Positions 44,214 through 53,068 of a stretch of DNA of 64,000 nt are shown here, one piece after another. How positions within the stretch are numbered: position 1 is the stretch's first letter; every line of letters starts with the position of its first letter. Below the pieces are notes generated by a model. The model was given only the letters and a program-made list of their open reading frames with translations, searched no databases and was not told the origin of the DNA. This DNA is from Kitasatospora sp. NBC_00374. Lineage in GTDB: Bacteria; Actinomycetota; Actinomycetes; Streptomycetales; Streptomycetaceae. Location of the stretch: assembly GCF_041434935.1 (NCBI RefSeq), contig NZ_CP107964.1:7423001-7487000 (forward strand). The letters are read 5' to 3'. The translations under genes and the position numbers were made by a program.

Positions 44214-45056
44214 ATGAGTCGAGTGGTGCGCGCCGCCCTGTTCCAGACCGCGTGGACGGGTGACAAGGAGACGATGATCGCGGCCCACGAGCGGGCCGCC
44301 CGGGCGGCGGCCGCCGACGGAGCGCAGATCATCGGCTTCCAGGAGGTCTTCAACGCCCCGTACTTCTGCCAGGTGCAGGAGCCGGAGCACTACGCCTGGG
44401 CGGAGCCGGTACCGGACGGGCCGACCGTCCGGCGGATGCAGAGCCTGGCCCGGGAACTGGGCATGGTGATCGTCGTACCGGTGTACGAGATCGAGCAGTC
44501 CGGTTTCTACTACAACACCGCCGCCGTGATCGACGCCGACGGGTCGTACCTCGGCAAATACCGCAAGCACCACATCCCGCAGGTGAAGGGATTCTGGGAA
44601 AAGTACTACTTCAAGCCCGGAAACCTCGGCTGGCCGGTCTTCGACACCGCCGTCGGCAAGGTCGGCGTCTACATCTGCTACGACCGGCACTTCCCCGAGG
44701 GCTGGCGCGCCCTCGGCCTGGCCGGCGCCGAGATCGTCTACAACCCCTCGGCCACCAGCCGCGGCCTGTCCGCCTACCTGTGGCAGTTGGAGCAGCCGGC
44801 CGCCGCCGTCGCCAACGAGTACTACATCGCCGCGATCAACCGGGTCGGCGTCGAGGAGTACGGGGACAACGACTTCTACGGCACCTCCTACTTCGTCGAC
44901 CCGCGCGGGCAGTTCGTCGGCGAGCCGGCCTCCGACAAGGACGAGGAACTGGTCGTCCGCGACCTCGACCTCGACCGGATCGAGGAGGTCCGCCAGCAGT
45001 GGGCCTTCTACCGCGACCGCCGCCCCGACGCCTACGGCCCGCTCACCGGAGCCTGA
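44214..45056 (+). CDS. Nitrilase-superfamily carbamoyl-amidase (beta-ureidopropionase-like)
   Basis: 280 residues with the Glu44-Lys118-Cys155 triad (FQEVFN, YRKHHIP and YICYDRHFPE). The family converts N-carbamoyl-beta-alanine or N-carbamoyl amino acids to the amine, CO2 and NH3. The neighbouring dihydropyrimidinase makes such N-carbamoyl products, so it should be the third step of reductive uracil/thymine breakdown, or hydantoin breakdown. The ribosome site AAGGAG lies within a small hairpin (CCTTCG-T-CGAAGG, 44192-44204) that could lower translation. It is the first gene of a plus-strand operon. Confidence 0.9.
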   Translation: MSRVVRAALFQTAWTGDKETMIAAHERAARAAAADGAQIIGFQEVFNAPYFCQVQEPEHYAWAEPVPDGPTVRRMQSLARELGMVIVVPVYEIEQSGFYYNTAAVIDADGSYLGKYRKHHIPQVKGFWEKYYFKPGNLGWPVFDTAVGKVGVYICYDRHFPEGWRALGLAGAEIVYNPSATSRGLSAYLWQLEQPAAAVANEYYIAAINRVGVEEYGDNDFYGTSYFVDPRGQFVGEPASDKDEELVVRDLDLDRIEEVRQQWAFYRDRRPDAYGPLTGA

Positions 45057-45067
45057 GAGGAACCGCC

Positions 45068-46468
45068 ATGACCCGTACCGTGATCCACGGCGGCCTGGTG
45101 GTCACCGCCGCCGAGGAACTGCGCGCCGACGTGCTGATCGAGGGCGAGCAGGTGGTCGCGCTCGCCGCCACCGGCAGCTCCGTCGCCGACGGCTGGACGG
45201 CCGACCGCACCATCGACGCCACCGGGATGTACGTCATCCCGGGCGGCGTCGACGCGCACACCCACATGGAGCTGCCGTTCGGCGGCACCGCCGCCTCCGA
45301 CACCTTCGAGACCGGCACCCGGGCCGCGGCCTGGGGCGGCACCACCACCATCGTCGACTTCGCCGTCCAGTCCGTCGGTGCCCCCCTGCGGGCCGGCCTG
45401 GACACCTGGCACGACAAGGCCGAGGGCCGCTGCTCGATCGACTACGCGTTCCACATGATCATGTCCGACGTCAACGAGTCCACCCTGAAGGAGATGGACC
45501 TGCTCGTCGAGGAGGGCATCACCTCCTTCAAGCTCTTCATGGCCTACCCCGGCGTCTTCTACAGCGACGACGGCCGCATCCTGCGCGCCATGCAGCGCGG
45601 CGCCGACAACGGCGGCCTGATCATGATGCACGCCGAGAACGGCATCGCCATCGACGTCCTGGTCGAACAGGCGCTGGCCGCCGGTAAGACCGACCCCCGC
45701 TACCACGGCGAGGTCCGCCGCGAACTGCTGGAGGCCGAGGCCACCCACCGTGCCATCAAGCTCGCCCAGGTGGCCGGCTCCCCGCTGTACGTCGTCCACG
45801 TCTCCGCCGCCTCGGCCGTCGCCGAACTCGCCGCCGCCCGCGGCCAGGGCCTCCCGGTCTTCGGCGAGACCTGCCCGCAGTACCTGTTCCTGTCCACCGA
45901 CAACCTGGCCGAACCGGACTTCGAGGGCGCCAAGTACGTCTGCTCGACCCCGCTGCGCCCGCGCGAGCACCAGGCGGCACTCTGGCGCGGCCTGCGCACC
46001 GACGACCTCCAGGTGGTCTCCACCGACCACTGCCCGTTCTGCTTCGTCGGCCAGAAGGAGCTCGGCCGCGGCGACTTCTCCAAGATCCCCAACGGCCTGC
46101 CCGGCGTCGAGAACCGGATGGACCTGCTCCACCAGGCCGTGGTCGACGGACACCTCACCCGCCGCCGCTGGATCGAGATCGCCTGCGCCGCCCCCGCCCG
46201 GATGTTCGGCCTCTACCCCCGCAAGGGGACCATCGCCCCCGGCGCCGACGCCGACGTGGTCGTCTACGACCCCACCGCCCGCCAGACCATCTCCGCGGCC
46301 ACCCACCACATGAACGTCGACTACTCGGCGTACGAGGGCCGCGAGATCACCGGGAAGGTCCGGACCGTGCTCTCCCGGGGCACCGTCGTGCTGGACGGCG
46401 ACGCCTGGCTCGGCCGGGTCGGCCACGGCCGCTTCCAGCCCCGCGCCACCTGCCAATACCTCAGCTGA
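45068..46468 (+). CDS. Dihydropyrimidinase/hydantoinase
   Basis: 466 residues, a cyclic amidohydrolase with His64-x-His66 (DAHTHMELPFGG), the carboxylated Lys155 (SFKLFM) and metal His/Asp in VVHVSAASAV and STDHCPF. It hydrolyses dihydrouracil, dihydrothymine or hydantoins to N-carbamoyl amino acids. GAGAGGAAC precedes the ATG. The spacing to the amidohydrolase is 11 nt and to the LLM gene 19 nt, so the four genes probably form one operon. Confidence 0.92.
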   Translation: MTRTVIHGGLVVTAAEELRADVLIEGEQVVALAATGSSVADGWTADRTIDATGMYVIPGGVDAHTHMELPFGGTAASDTFETGTRAAAWGGTTTIVDFAVQSVGAPLRAGLDTWHDKAEGRCSIDYAFHMIMSDVNESTLKEMDLLVEEGITSFKLFMAYPGVFYSDDGRILRAMQRGADNGGLIMMHAENGIAIDVLVEQALAAGKTDPRYHGEVRRELLEAEATHRAIKLAQVAGSPLYVVHVSAASAVAELAAARGQGLPVFGETCPQYLFLSTDNLAEPDFEGAKYVCSTPLRPREHQAALWRGLRTDDLQVVSTDHCPFCFVGQKELGRGDFSKIPNGLPGVENRMDLLHQAVVDGHLTRRRWIEIACAAPARMFGLYPRKGTIAPGADADVVVYDPTARQTISAATHHMNVDYSAYEGREITGKVRTVLSRGTVVLDGDAWLGRVGHGRFQPRATCQYLS

Positions 46469-46487
46469 CAACCCCAGGAGGAGAAGA

Positions 46488-47504
46488 GTGGACATCGGCC
46501 TTGTCCTTCAGACGGACCCGCCCGCACGGCTGCTGATCGACCGGATGAAGCGCGCCGAGGCGGCCGGCTTCACCCACGGCTGGACCTTCGACTCGGCGGT
46601 GCTCTGGCAGGAGCCCTTCGTCATCTACAGCCGCATCCTCGCCGAGACCGAACGGCTCACCGTCGGCCCGATGGTGACCAACCCTTCCACCCGTACCTGG
46701 GAGGTGACCGCCTCCCTGTTCGCCACCCTCAACGACATGTACGGCAACCGCACCGTCTGCGGCATCGGCCGCGGCGACTCCGCGATGCGGGTGGCCGGCC
46801 GCAGCCCCGCCACCCTGGCCCGGCTCAGCCAGGCGATGCACGCCATCAAGGAACTCGCCGAGGGGCGCACGGTCGAGGTCGACGGCACCGACATGCACAT
46901 CCCCTGGATCCGCCCCGGCGCCTCGCTGCCGATCTGGATGGGCGCGTACGGGCCCAAGGCGCTCGCCCTGACCGGCCGCCAGGCCGACGGCTTCATCCTG
47001 CAGCTCGCCGACCCGTTCCTGACGGAGTGGATGGTCAAGGCCGTCCGCGCCGCCGCCGCCGAGGCCGGCCGCGACCCGGCGAAGGTCACCATCTGCGTCG
47101 CCGCCCCCGCGTACGTCACCGCCGACGACTCGCCGCAGGCCCTCGCCCACGCCCGCGAACAGTGCCGCTGGTTCGGCGGCATGGTCGGCAACCACGTCGC
47201 CGACCTGGTCTCCCGCTACGGCGAGCACTCCGGCATGGTCCCCGAGGAGCTCACCGCCTACATCAAGGAGCGCCACGGCTACGACTACAGCCACCACGGC
47301 CGCGCCGGAAACCCCGACACCACCTTCGTCCCCGACGACATCGTGGACCGCTTCTGCCTGATCGGCCCGGCCGAGGCCCAGCGCGCCAAGCTCGCCCACC
47401 TGCGCGAGCTGGGCGTCGACCACTTCGCCGTCTACGCCATGCACGACGCGGTGGAGAGCACCATCGACGCCTACGGCGAGCAGATCATCCCGACCCTGCC
47501 CTGA
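46488..47504 (+). CDS. F420-dependent LLM-class oxidoreductase (TIGR03842-like)
   Basis: 338 residues of the luciferase-like monooxygenase fold. It shows MDIGLVLQTDPPA, GFTHGWTFDS, TVGPMVTNPSTR and RTVCGIGRGDSAMRVAGR, as in the CPS_4043/TIGR03842 F420-linked group. The phosphate-contact region of the cofactor, GIGRGDSAM, is intact. The enzyme's substrate is not known. It sits between dihydropyrimidinase and the transporter, where a dihydropyrimidine dehydrogenase would be expected, and could handle the missing redox step. The GTG at 46488 follows AGGAGGAG. Confidence 0.88.
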   Translation: MDIGLVLQTDPPARLLIDRMKRAEAAGFTHGWTFDSAVLWQEPFVIYSRILAETERLTVGPMVTNPSTRTWEVTASLFATLNDMYGNRTVCGIGRGDSAMRVAGRSPATLARLSQAMHAIKELAEGRTVEVDGTDMHIPWIRPGASLPIWMGAYGPKALALTGRQADGFILQLADPFLTEWMVKAVRAAAAEAGRDPAKVTICVAAPAYVTADDSPQALAHAREQCRWFGGMVGNHVADLVSRYGEHSGMVPEELTAYIKERHGYDYSHHGRAGNPDTTFVPDDIVDRFCLIGPAEAQRAKLAHLRELGVDHFAVYAMHDAVESTIDAYGEQIIPTLP

Positions 47505-47521
47505 TCCCCGACTTCCTCCCC

Positions 47522-47577
47522 GGCGGCCACCCCCACGGTGGGGTGGCCGCCACCCCCACACCCGGAGGCGGCCACCC
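47522..47577 (+). promoter_or_regulatory. Alternative-hairpin leader before NCS1 transporter gene
   Basis: The segment GGCGGCCACCC occurs at 47522-47532 and again at 47567-47577, directly against the ATG. Its complement GGGTGGCCGCC sits between them at 47541-47551. The middle copy can pair with the upstream copy (stem of 11-12 bp) or with the downstream copy, which contains part of the ribosome site (GGAGG at 47564-47568). The two pairings exclude each other, so the leader can be open or closed. Confidence 0.5.
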
Positions 47578-49098
<1,521 letters not shown>

Positions 49099-49114
49099 AT
49101 TCCGGAACCCACGC

Positions 49115-50257
49115 CTATCTGCCCCAGATGCTCCGGTACGCCTCGCGGTAGCCCGGCGGGTCCCAGGCCGTGGCCCCACGGCTATTGGCGGCTGTGGCGA
49201 TGTGGACCGGTGCGACGTATCCGCTGGCGGAGTCGCCGGAGAAGGCACGGTTGAACTCGTCGACGATCTGCCAGCCCTGCTCGGAGAGTGGCTCGGGAAC
49301 GGTGGCGGCCTGGAACTGCCTGCTGTTGATGCGCTGGAAGGCCGAGGGGTCGCCGTCGCCCGCACCGATGTTGAACGGGGGGCCGTCGCCTTGCTTGCCG
49401 GCCGCGCGCAGGGCCGGTGCGGCATCGGCGAAGTACAGGTCGTTGATGGCGACGGAGTGCGTCCACTGGCCCTGGAAGCGGGCGAGAAGGGAGGAGACCG
49501 CCTGAGGAGTGCGACTGCTGGCGTCCGGGATCGGGATGTTCTCGGAGGCCAGCAGGTTCACGCTGGGGCAGGTGGCGAGTTCGCTTTTGATCAGGTCGGA
49601 CTTGTTCTTGGCGAACGGGATCGAATCGTCGGTGAAAACGACGACTCCGGCACTGCCGTCGGATTCCGCGATGATCCAGTCCGCGCTGATCTTCGCGACG
49701 TCCCCGACGTTGGTGGTGATGTTGCTGAAGAGCAGGGGGTTCTCGCTGGGGCCGGAGGAGGCGACCGCGTGCCAGCCGATGAGCGGGATGTGCGCCGCGT
49801 TGGCCTGCGCGACCTGCTGCGCTGTCAGAGCCGGGTCGAAGCCGCCGATGACGACGCCCGAGGGCTTGAGGTCGATCGCCTGACCGAGTGCCGCCTGGAT
49901 GCCTGTGGGCGTGCCTTGTCCGTCGATCACCCGGACGCTCCAGCCGATGACCTTCGCGGCTTCGATGACGCCCTGCGCGGCCCCTGCCACGCCGGGGTTG
50001 GTCATGGTCTGGGCGACATAGACGATGGTCTTGCCGGAAGTCGCCGTGGGGCCGCTGGTGGGGCCGTTCCAGGGGGCGTCGGCCTTCTCCGCCTGCCGGA
50101 CGTTCCCCTCGGCCTTGGCGAGGGTGTCCGGGCAACCGGCCGTCGACGGCCCCGCGAAGGCGGACCCGGTGCTGGTCGACGAGCCGCGCTCGCAGCCGAC
50201 CACGACGGTGACGGATGCTGCCAGCAGAGCTGCGACTCCGAGGGCGGTGCGGCTCAT
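49115..50257 (-). CDS. ABC transporter substrate-binding lipoprotein, ribose type
   Basis: 380 residues. A lipoprotein signal with Cys22 in the lipobox (VVVGC) is followed by a short linker and a periplasmic-binding protein type 1 fold (TIVYVAQTMTNPGVAGAAQGVIEAAK, GVVIGGFDPA and FTDDSIPFAKNKSDLI). Such proteins bind sugars, autoinducers or nucleosides; the ligand is not readable. Its start overlaps the permease stop (ATGA), so it is the last of three coupled genes. It is odd that the binding protein is distal, since it is usually made in excess. Confidence 0.9.
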   Translation of the reverse strand: MSRTALGVAALLAASVTVVVGCERGSSTSTGSAFAGPSTAGCPDTLAKAEGNVRQAEKADAPWNGPTSGPTATSGKTIVYVAQTMTNPGVAGAAQGVIEAAKVIGWSVRVIDGQGTPTGIQAALGQAIDLKPSGVVIGGFDPALTAQQVAQANAAHIPLIGWHAVASSGPSENPLLFSNITTNVGDVAKISADWIIAESDGSAGVVVFTDDSIPFAKNKSDLIKSELATCPSVNLLASENIPIPDASSRTPQAVSSLLARFQGQWTHSVAINDLYFADAAPALRAAGKQGDGPPFNIGAGDGDPSAFQRINSRQFQAATVPEPLSEQGWQIVDEFNRAFSGDSASGYVAPVHIATAANSRGATAWDPPGYREAYRSIWGR

Positions 50258-51330
50258 GGCGTGTCCTGGGGAGGAGGGCCGTCCGTCGGCGGCGCGGCCG
50301 ACGGCTTCGCGAGTGAACGGCGGGGTTCGGTGGCGCCGACGCGTAGTCGGCGGCGTGCGGAGTAGCCGGCCAGGCCGACGGCGAGGAGCAGGGTCGCGCC
50401 GTTGAACAGCGGGATGACCCAGAATGCGGCGCCGAGCTGGCCGATACCGGCCAGGCCGACGGCGAGGACGGCGACGGCGACGACGGTACCCAGGGCGTTG
50501 GCCCGTCCGGGCTTGATCGTCGTGGAGCCGAGCAGCGCGCCGACGAAGGCGGGCAGGAGGTAGTCGATGCCGACGCTCGGGTTGCCGATCTGCTGTTGCG
50601 CGGCGAGCAGGACACCGGCGAACCCGACGACCAGGCCCGATCCGGCGAAGGCGTGGACACTATATCGGCGGGTGGGGATGCCGACGAGTTCGGCGGCGCG
50701 GGTGTTGGAGCCGATGACGTACATGTACCGGCCGAGTGGCAGCCGCTCCAGCAGCAGCCACAGGACGACGGTGAGAGCGAGCACGTAGTACGCGGAGACC
50801 GGAAGGCCGAGGAACTTGGAGTCGTAGAGGTCGGTGAAGGCAGCCGGCAGGCCGCCCGCACCGGGGACGATCCGAGCGCCGCCGGTGATCCAGCCGGTGA
50901 AGGCGTACAGGATGCTGCCGGTGCCGAGCGTGGCGATGAAGGAGTCGATCCGCCCGAACTCGACGATGACACCGTTGAGGGTCCCGAAGGCCGCTCCGCC
51001 GAGGACCACCACGAGGCAGGCGAGGGGCCAGGGCCAGCCACCGTCGACGATGAGCTGCAGCACCACGACGTGGGCCAGGCCGAGACCGAAGCCGATGGAC
51101 AGGTCGAACTTGCCGGTGACGATGGGGATCGTCGCGCCGAGCGCGAGGATTGCGGGGATCGACTGGTTGGACAGGATCGAAGAGATGTTGTCGAGGGTGG
51201 GAAAGGTGTTCGGCAGGGCGAGCGAGAAGATCAGGAACAGCAGGCCAGTGAGGGCCAGCAGGCCGTAGGTGCCGACGAGGTGCCCGCCCAGGCGGCCCGG
51301 CCGGGACCGGCGGGAGGGGGGTGTGGTCAT
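50254..51330 (-). CDS. ABC transporter permease, RbsC type
   Basis: 358 residues with eight to ten membrane segments. Typical RbsC-like segments are present: LATLGTGSILYAFTGWI and the cytoplasmic-loop motif GSNTRAAELVGIPTRRYS. It forms the membrane channel for the neighbouring binding protein. It is coupled on both sides by ATGA overlaps, to the ATPase at 51327 and to the binding protein at 50257. Confidence 0.9.
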   Translation of the reverse strand: MTTPPSRRSRPGRLGGHLVGTYGLLALTGLLFLIFSLALPNTFPTLDNISSILSNQSIPAILALGATIPIVTGKFDLSIGFGLGLAHVVVLQLIVDGGWPWPLACLVVVLGGAAFGTLNGVIVEFGRIDSFIATLGTGSILYAFTGWITGGARIVPGAGGLPAAFTDLYDSKFLGLPVSAYYVLALTVVLWLLLERLPLGRYMYVIGSNTRAAELVGIPTRRYSVHAFAGSGLVVGFAGVLLAAQQQIGNPSVGIDYLLPAFVGALLGSTTIKPGRANALGTVVAVAVLAVGLAGIGQLGAAFWVIPLFNGATLLLAVGLAGYSARRRLRVGATEPRRSLAKPSAAPPTDGPPPQDTP

Positions 51331-52889
51331 CGGTCCGTCGCACTTCGGTCGGTGTCACCGCCGGTGACGCCAGGCATGGCCGACGCGGCGCGGGTGAGTT
51401 CGGTGACGGTGAGGGCCTCGCCGGTCAGCTCGGCTGTCACGCTCCCACGGACGAACACCAGGGCGCGGTGGCACACGGTGGCGACCTCCTCGAAGTCGGT
51501 GGAGACGAGCAGCGCCGCGAGGCCGGCGGCCAGCGCCTCGTCGAGCAGCCGGTAGATCTCGGCTTTGGCGCCGACGTCCACGCTGGCGGTCGGCTCCTCG
51601 AGGATCAACAGCCGCCGCTCCACCCCGAGCCACCGGCCGATCATGACCTTCTGCTGATTCCCGCCGGACAGGGTGGCGATCGGCGCCTCGCTGTCGCGGG
51701 GGTGCACCGAGAACCGCTCGATCAGGGCGGTGGCCTCGGTGCGCTCGCGTCGAGGGCTGATCCAGTGCAGCGCCGGCAGACCGCCTGCCCTGGGGTTGGC
51801 CAGGAAGTTCTCACGTACCGTCAGTTCCTGGGCGCAGCCCTCATCCTGACGATTTCCGGTCACGAGACCGACGCCCGAGGCGACCGCCGAGGCGACCGTG
51901 TGCGGGGTGTACGGCCGGCCGTGGAGCAGGGCCCGCCCGGCGAGGATCGGCCGGGAGCCGGCGAGCGCGCGGCCCAGGTCGAGGTGGCCTGCGCCGGTGA
52001 GGCCCACCATGGCGAGGATCTCGCCGGCCTGCAGCTCCAGGCTCACCGGTCCGGCGTTCTCGGCCCGAACGCCGTCGAGGCTCAGCACGGCCGGCCCGTC
52101 GGCGGGGCTGGCGGGCCGCCGTCCGTTCGGGCGACCGGTCGGTTCGCGGCCCGCGATGTCGCGCACCAGGTCCCCGGGGCTGTGGCCGGCGAGCGGGCCG
52201 GAGCTGGAGAGGCGGCCGTCGCGCAGGACGGCGAAGGTGTCGGCGACCTCGTACACCTCGTCGAGTCGGTGGGTGACGTAGACGATGCCGTGCCCTCGGC
52301 CGCGCAGGGTGTGCAGCACGTCGAAGAGCCGGGCGCAGTCCGCTGCGGGGAGGCTGGCGGTCGGCTCGTCCAGGACGATGAGCTCCGCCCGCGTCGCGGT
52401 GGCGCGGGCGATGGCGACCAGCGAGCGCTCGGCGGGGGCGAGGTCGGCGATTCGCGTATCGGCGTCAAGATGTCCGGCGACCGTCCTGAGAGCCTCGGCG
52501 CAGCGCTCCCGGGCCTGCCGCCAGGAGATCAGCCCGCGACGGCGCGGGTAACCGGTGACCAGTGCGATGTTCTCAGCGACCGTCATCCACTCGACGAGAC
52601 CGAGATCCTGATGGATGAAGGACATGCCCCGGGAGGCGGCGTCGGTGCCGAGCGGGTGCCCGGCCACCGTCACCTCACCCTCGTCTGCGTGGTAGATCCC
52701 GGCGAGTGTCTTGATGAGGGTGGACTTTCCGGCGCCGTTCGGACCGAGAAGGGCCAGGATGCTGCCGCTGTGGATGTCGAGGTCGACACCGGCCAGCGCG
52801 AGAGTGCCGCCGAACCGCTTGCTCAGACCGCGGATGCGGACGAGCGGGCGCGCTGGTGAGCCCACTGACGTGTCGGGAGCGTCATGCAT
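51327..52889 (-). CDS. ABC transporter ATP-binding protein, RbsA type (two ATPase domains)
   Basis: 520 residues with tandem nucleotide-binding domains. The N-terminal domain has Walker A GPNGAGKST. The C-terminal domain has only a degenerate Walker A (MVGLTGAGHLDLG) but a clear LSGGNQQK signature (ATLSGGNQQKVMIGRW) and Walker B LILEEPTAS, the usual pattern of RbsA/MglA. The ATG at 52889 follows GGAGAGG. It heads the three-gene importer operon; 179 bp of spacer separates it from the SpoIIE-type gene. Confidence 0.92.
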   Translation of the reverse strand: MHDAPDTSVGSPARPLVRIRGLSKRFGGTLALAGVDLDIHSGSILALLGPNGAGKSTLIKTLAGIYHADEGEVTVAGHPLGTDAASRGMSFIHQDLGLVEWMTVAENIALVTGYPRRRGLISWRQARERCAEALRTVAGHLDADTRIADLAPAERSLVAIARATATRAELIVLDEPTASLPAADCARLFDVLHTLRGRGHGIVYVTHRLDEVYEVADTFAVLRDGRLSSSGPLAGHSPGDLVRDIAGREPTGRPNGRRPASPADGPAVLSLDGVRAENAGPVSLELQAGEILAMVGLTGAGHLDLGRALAGSRPILAGRALLHGRPYTPHTVASAVASGVGLVTGNRQDEGCAQELTVRENFLANPRAGGLPALHWISPRRERTEATALIERFSVHPRDSEAPIATLSGGNQQKVMIGRWLGVERRLLILEEPTASVDVGAKAEIYRLLDEALAAGLAALLVSTDFEEVATVCHRALVFVRGSVTAELTGEALTVTELTRAASAMPGVTGGDTDRSATDR

Positions 52890-53068
52890 GGACCTCTCCA
52901 GGGATTGGCCACCGAGTCCTTCCCGACCTGCGGGGGGAGCACTACTGGGCGCCCGGCGGTGCGATTTCTCCGCATTGCGCCTTCTCGCGGTGCACCGTTC
53001 GTACCATCCGAGCCGGGCCGCCGCATTTCTGACACGCTACGGCCCTTTGATTCTCGAAAGGTGAGGTA

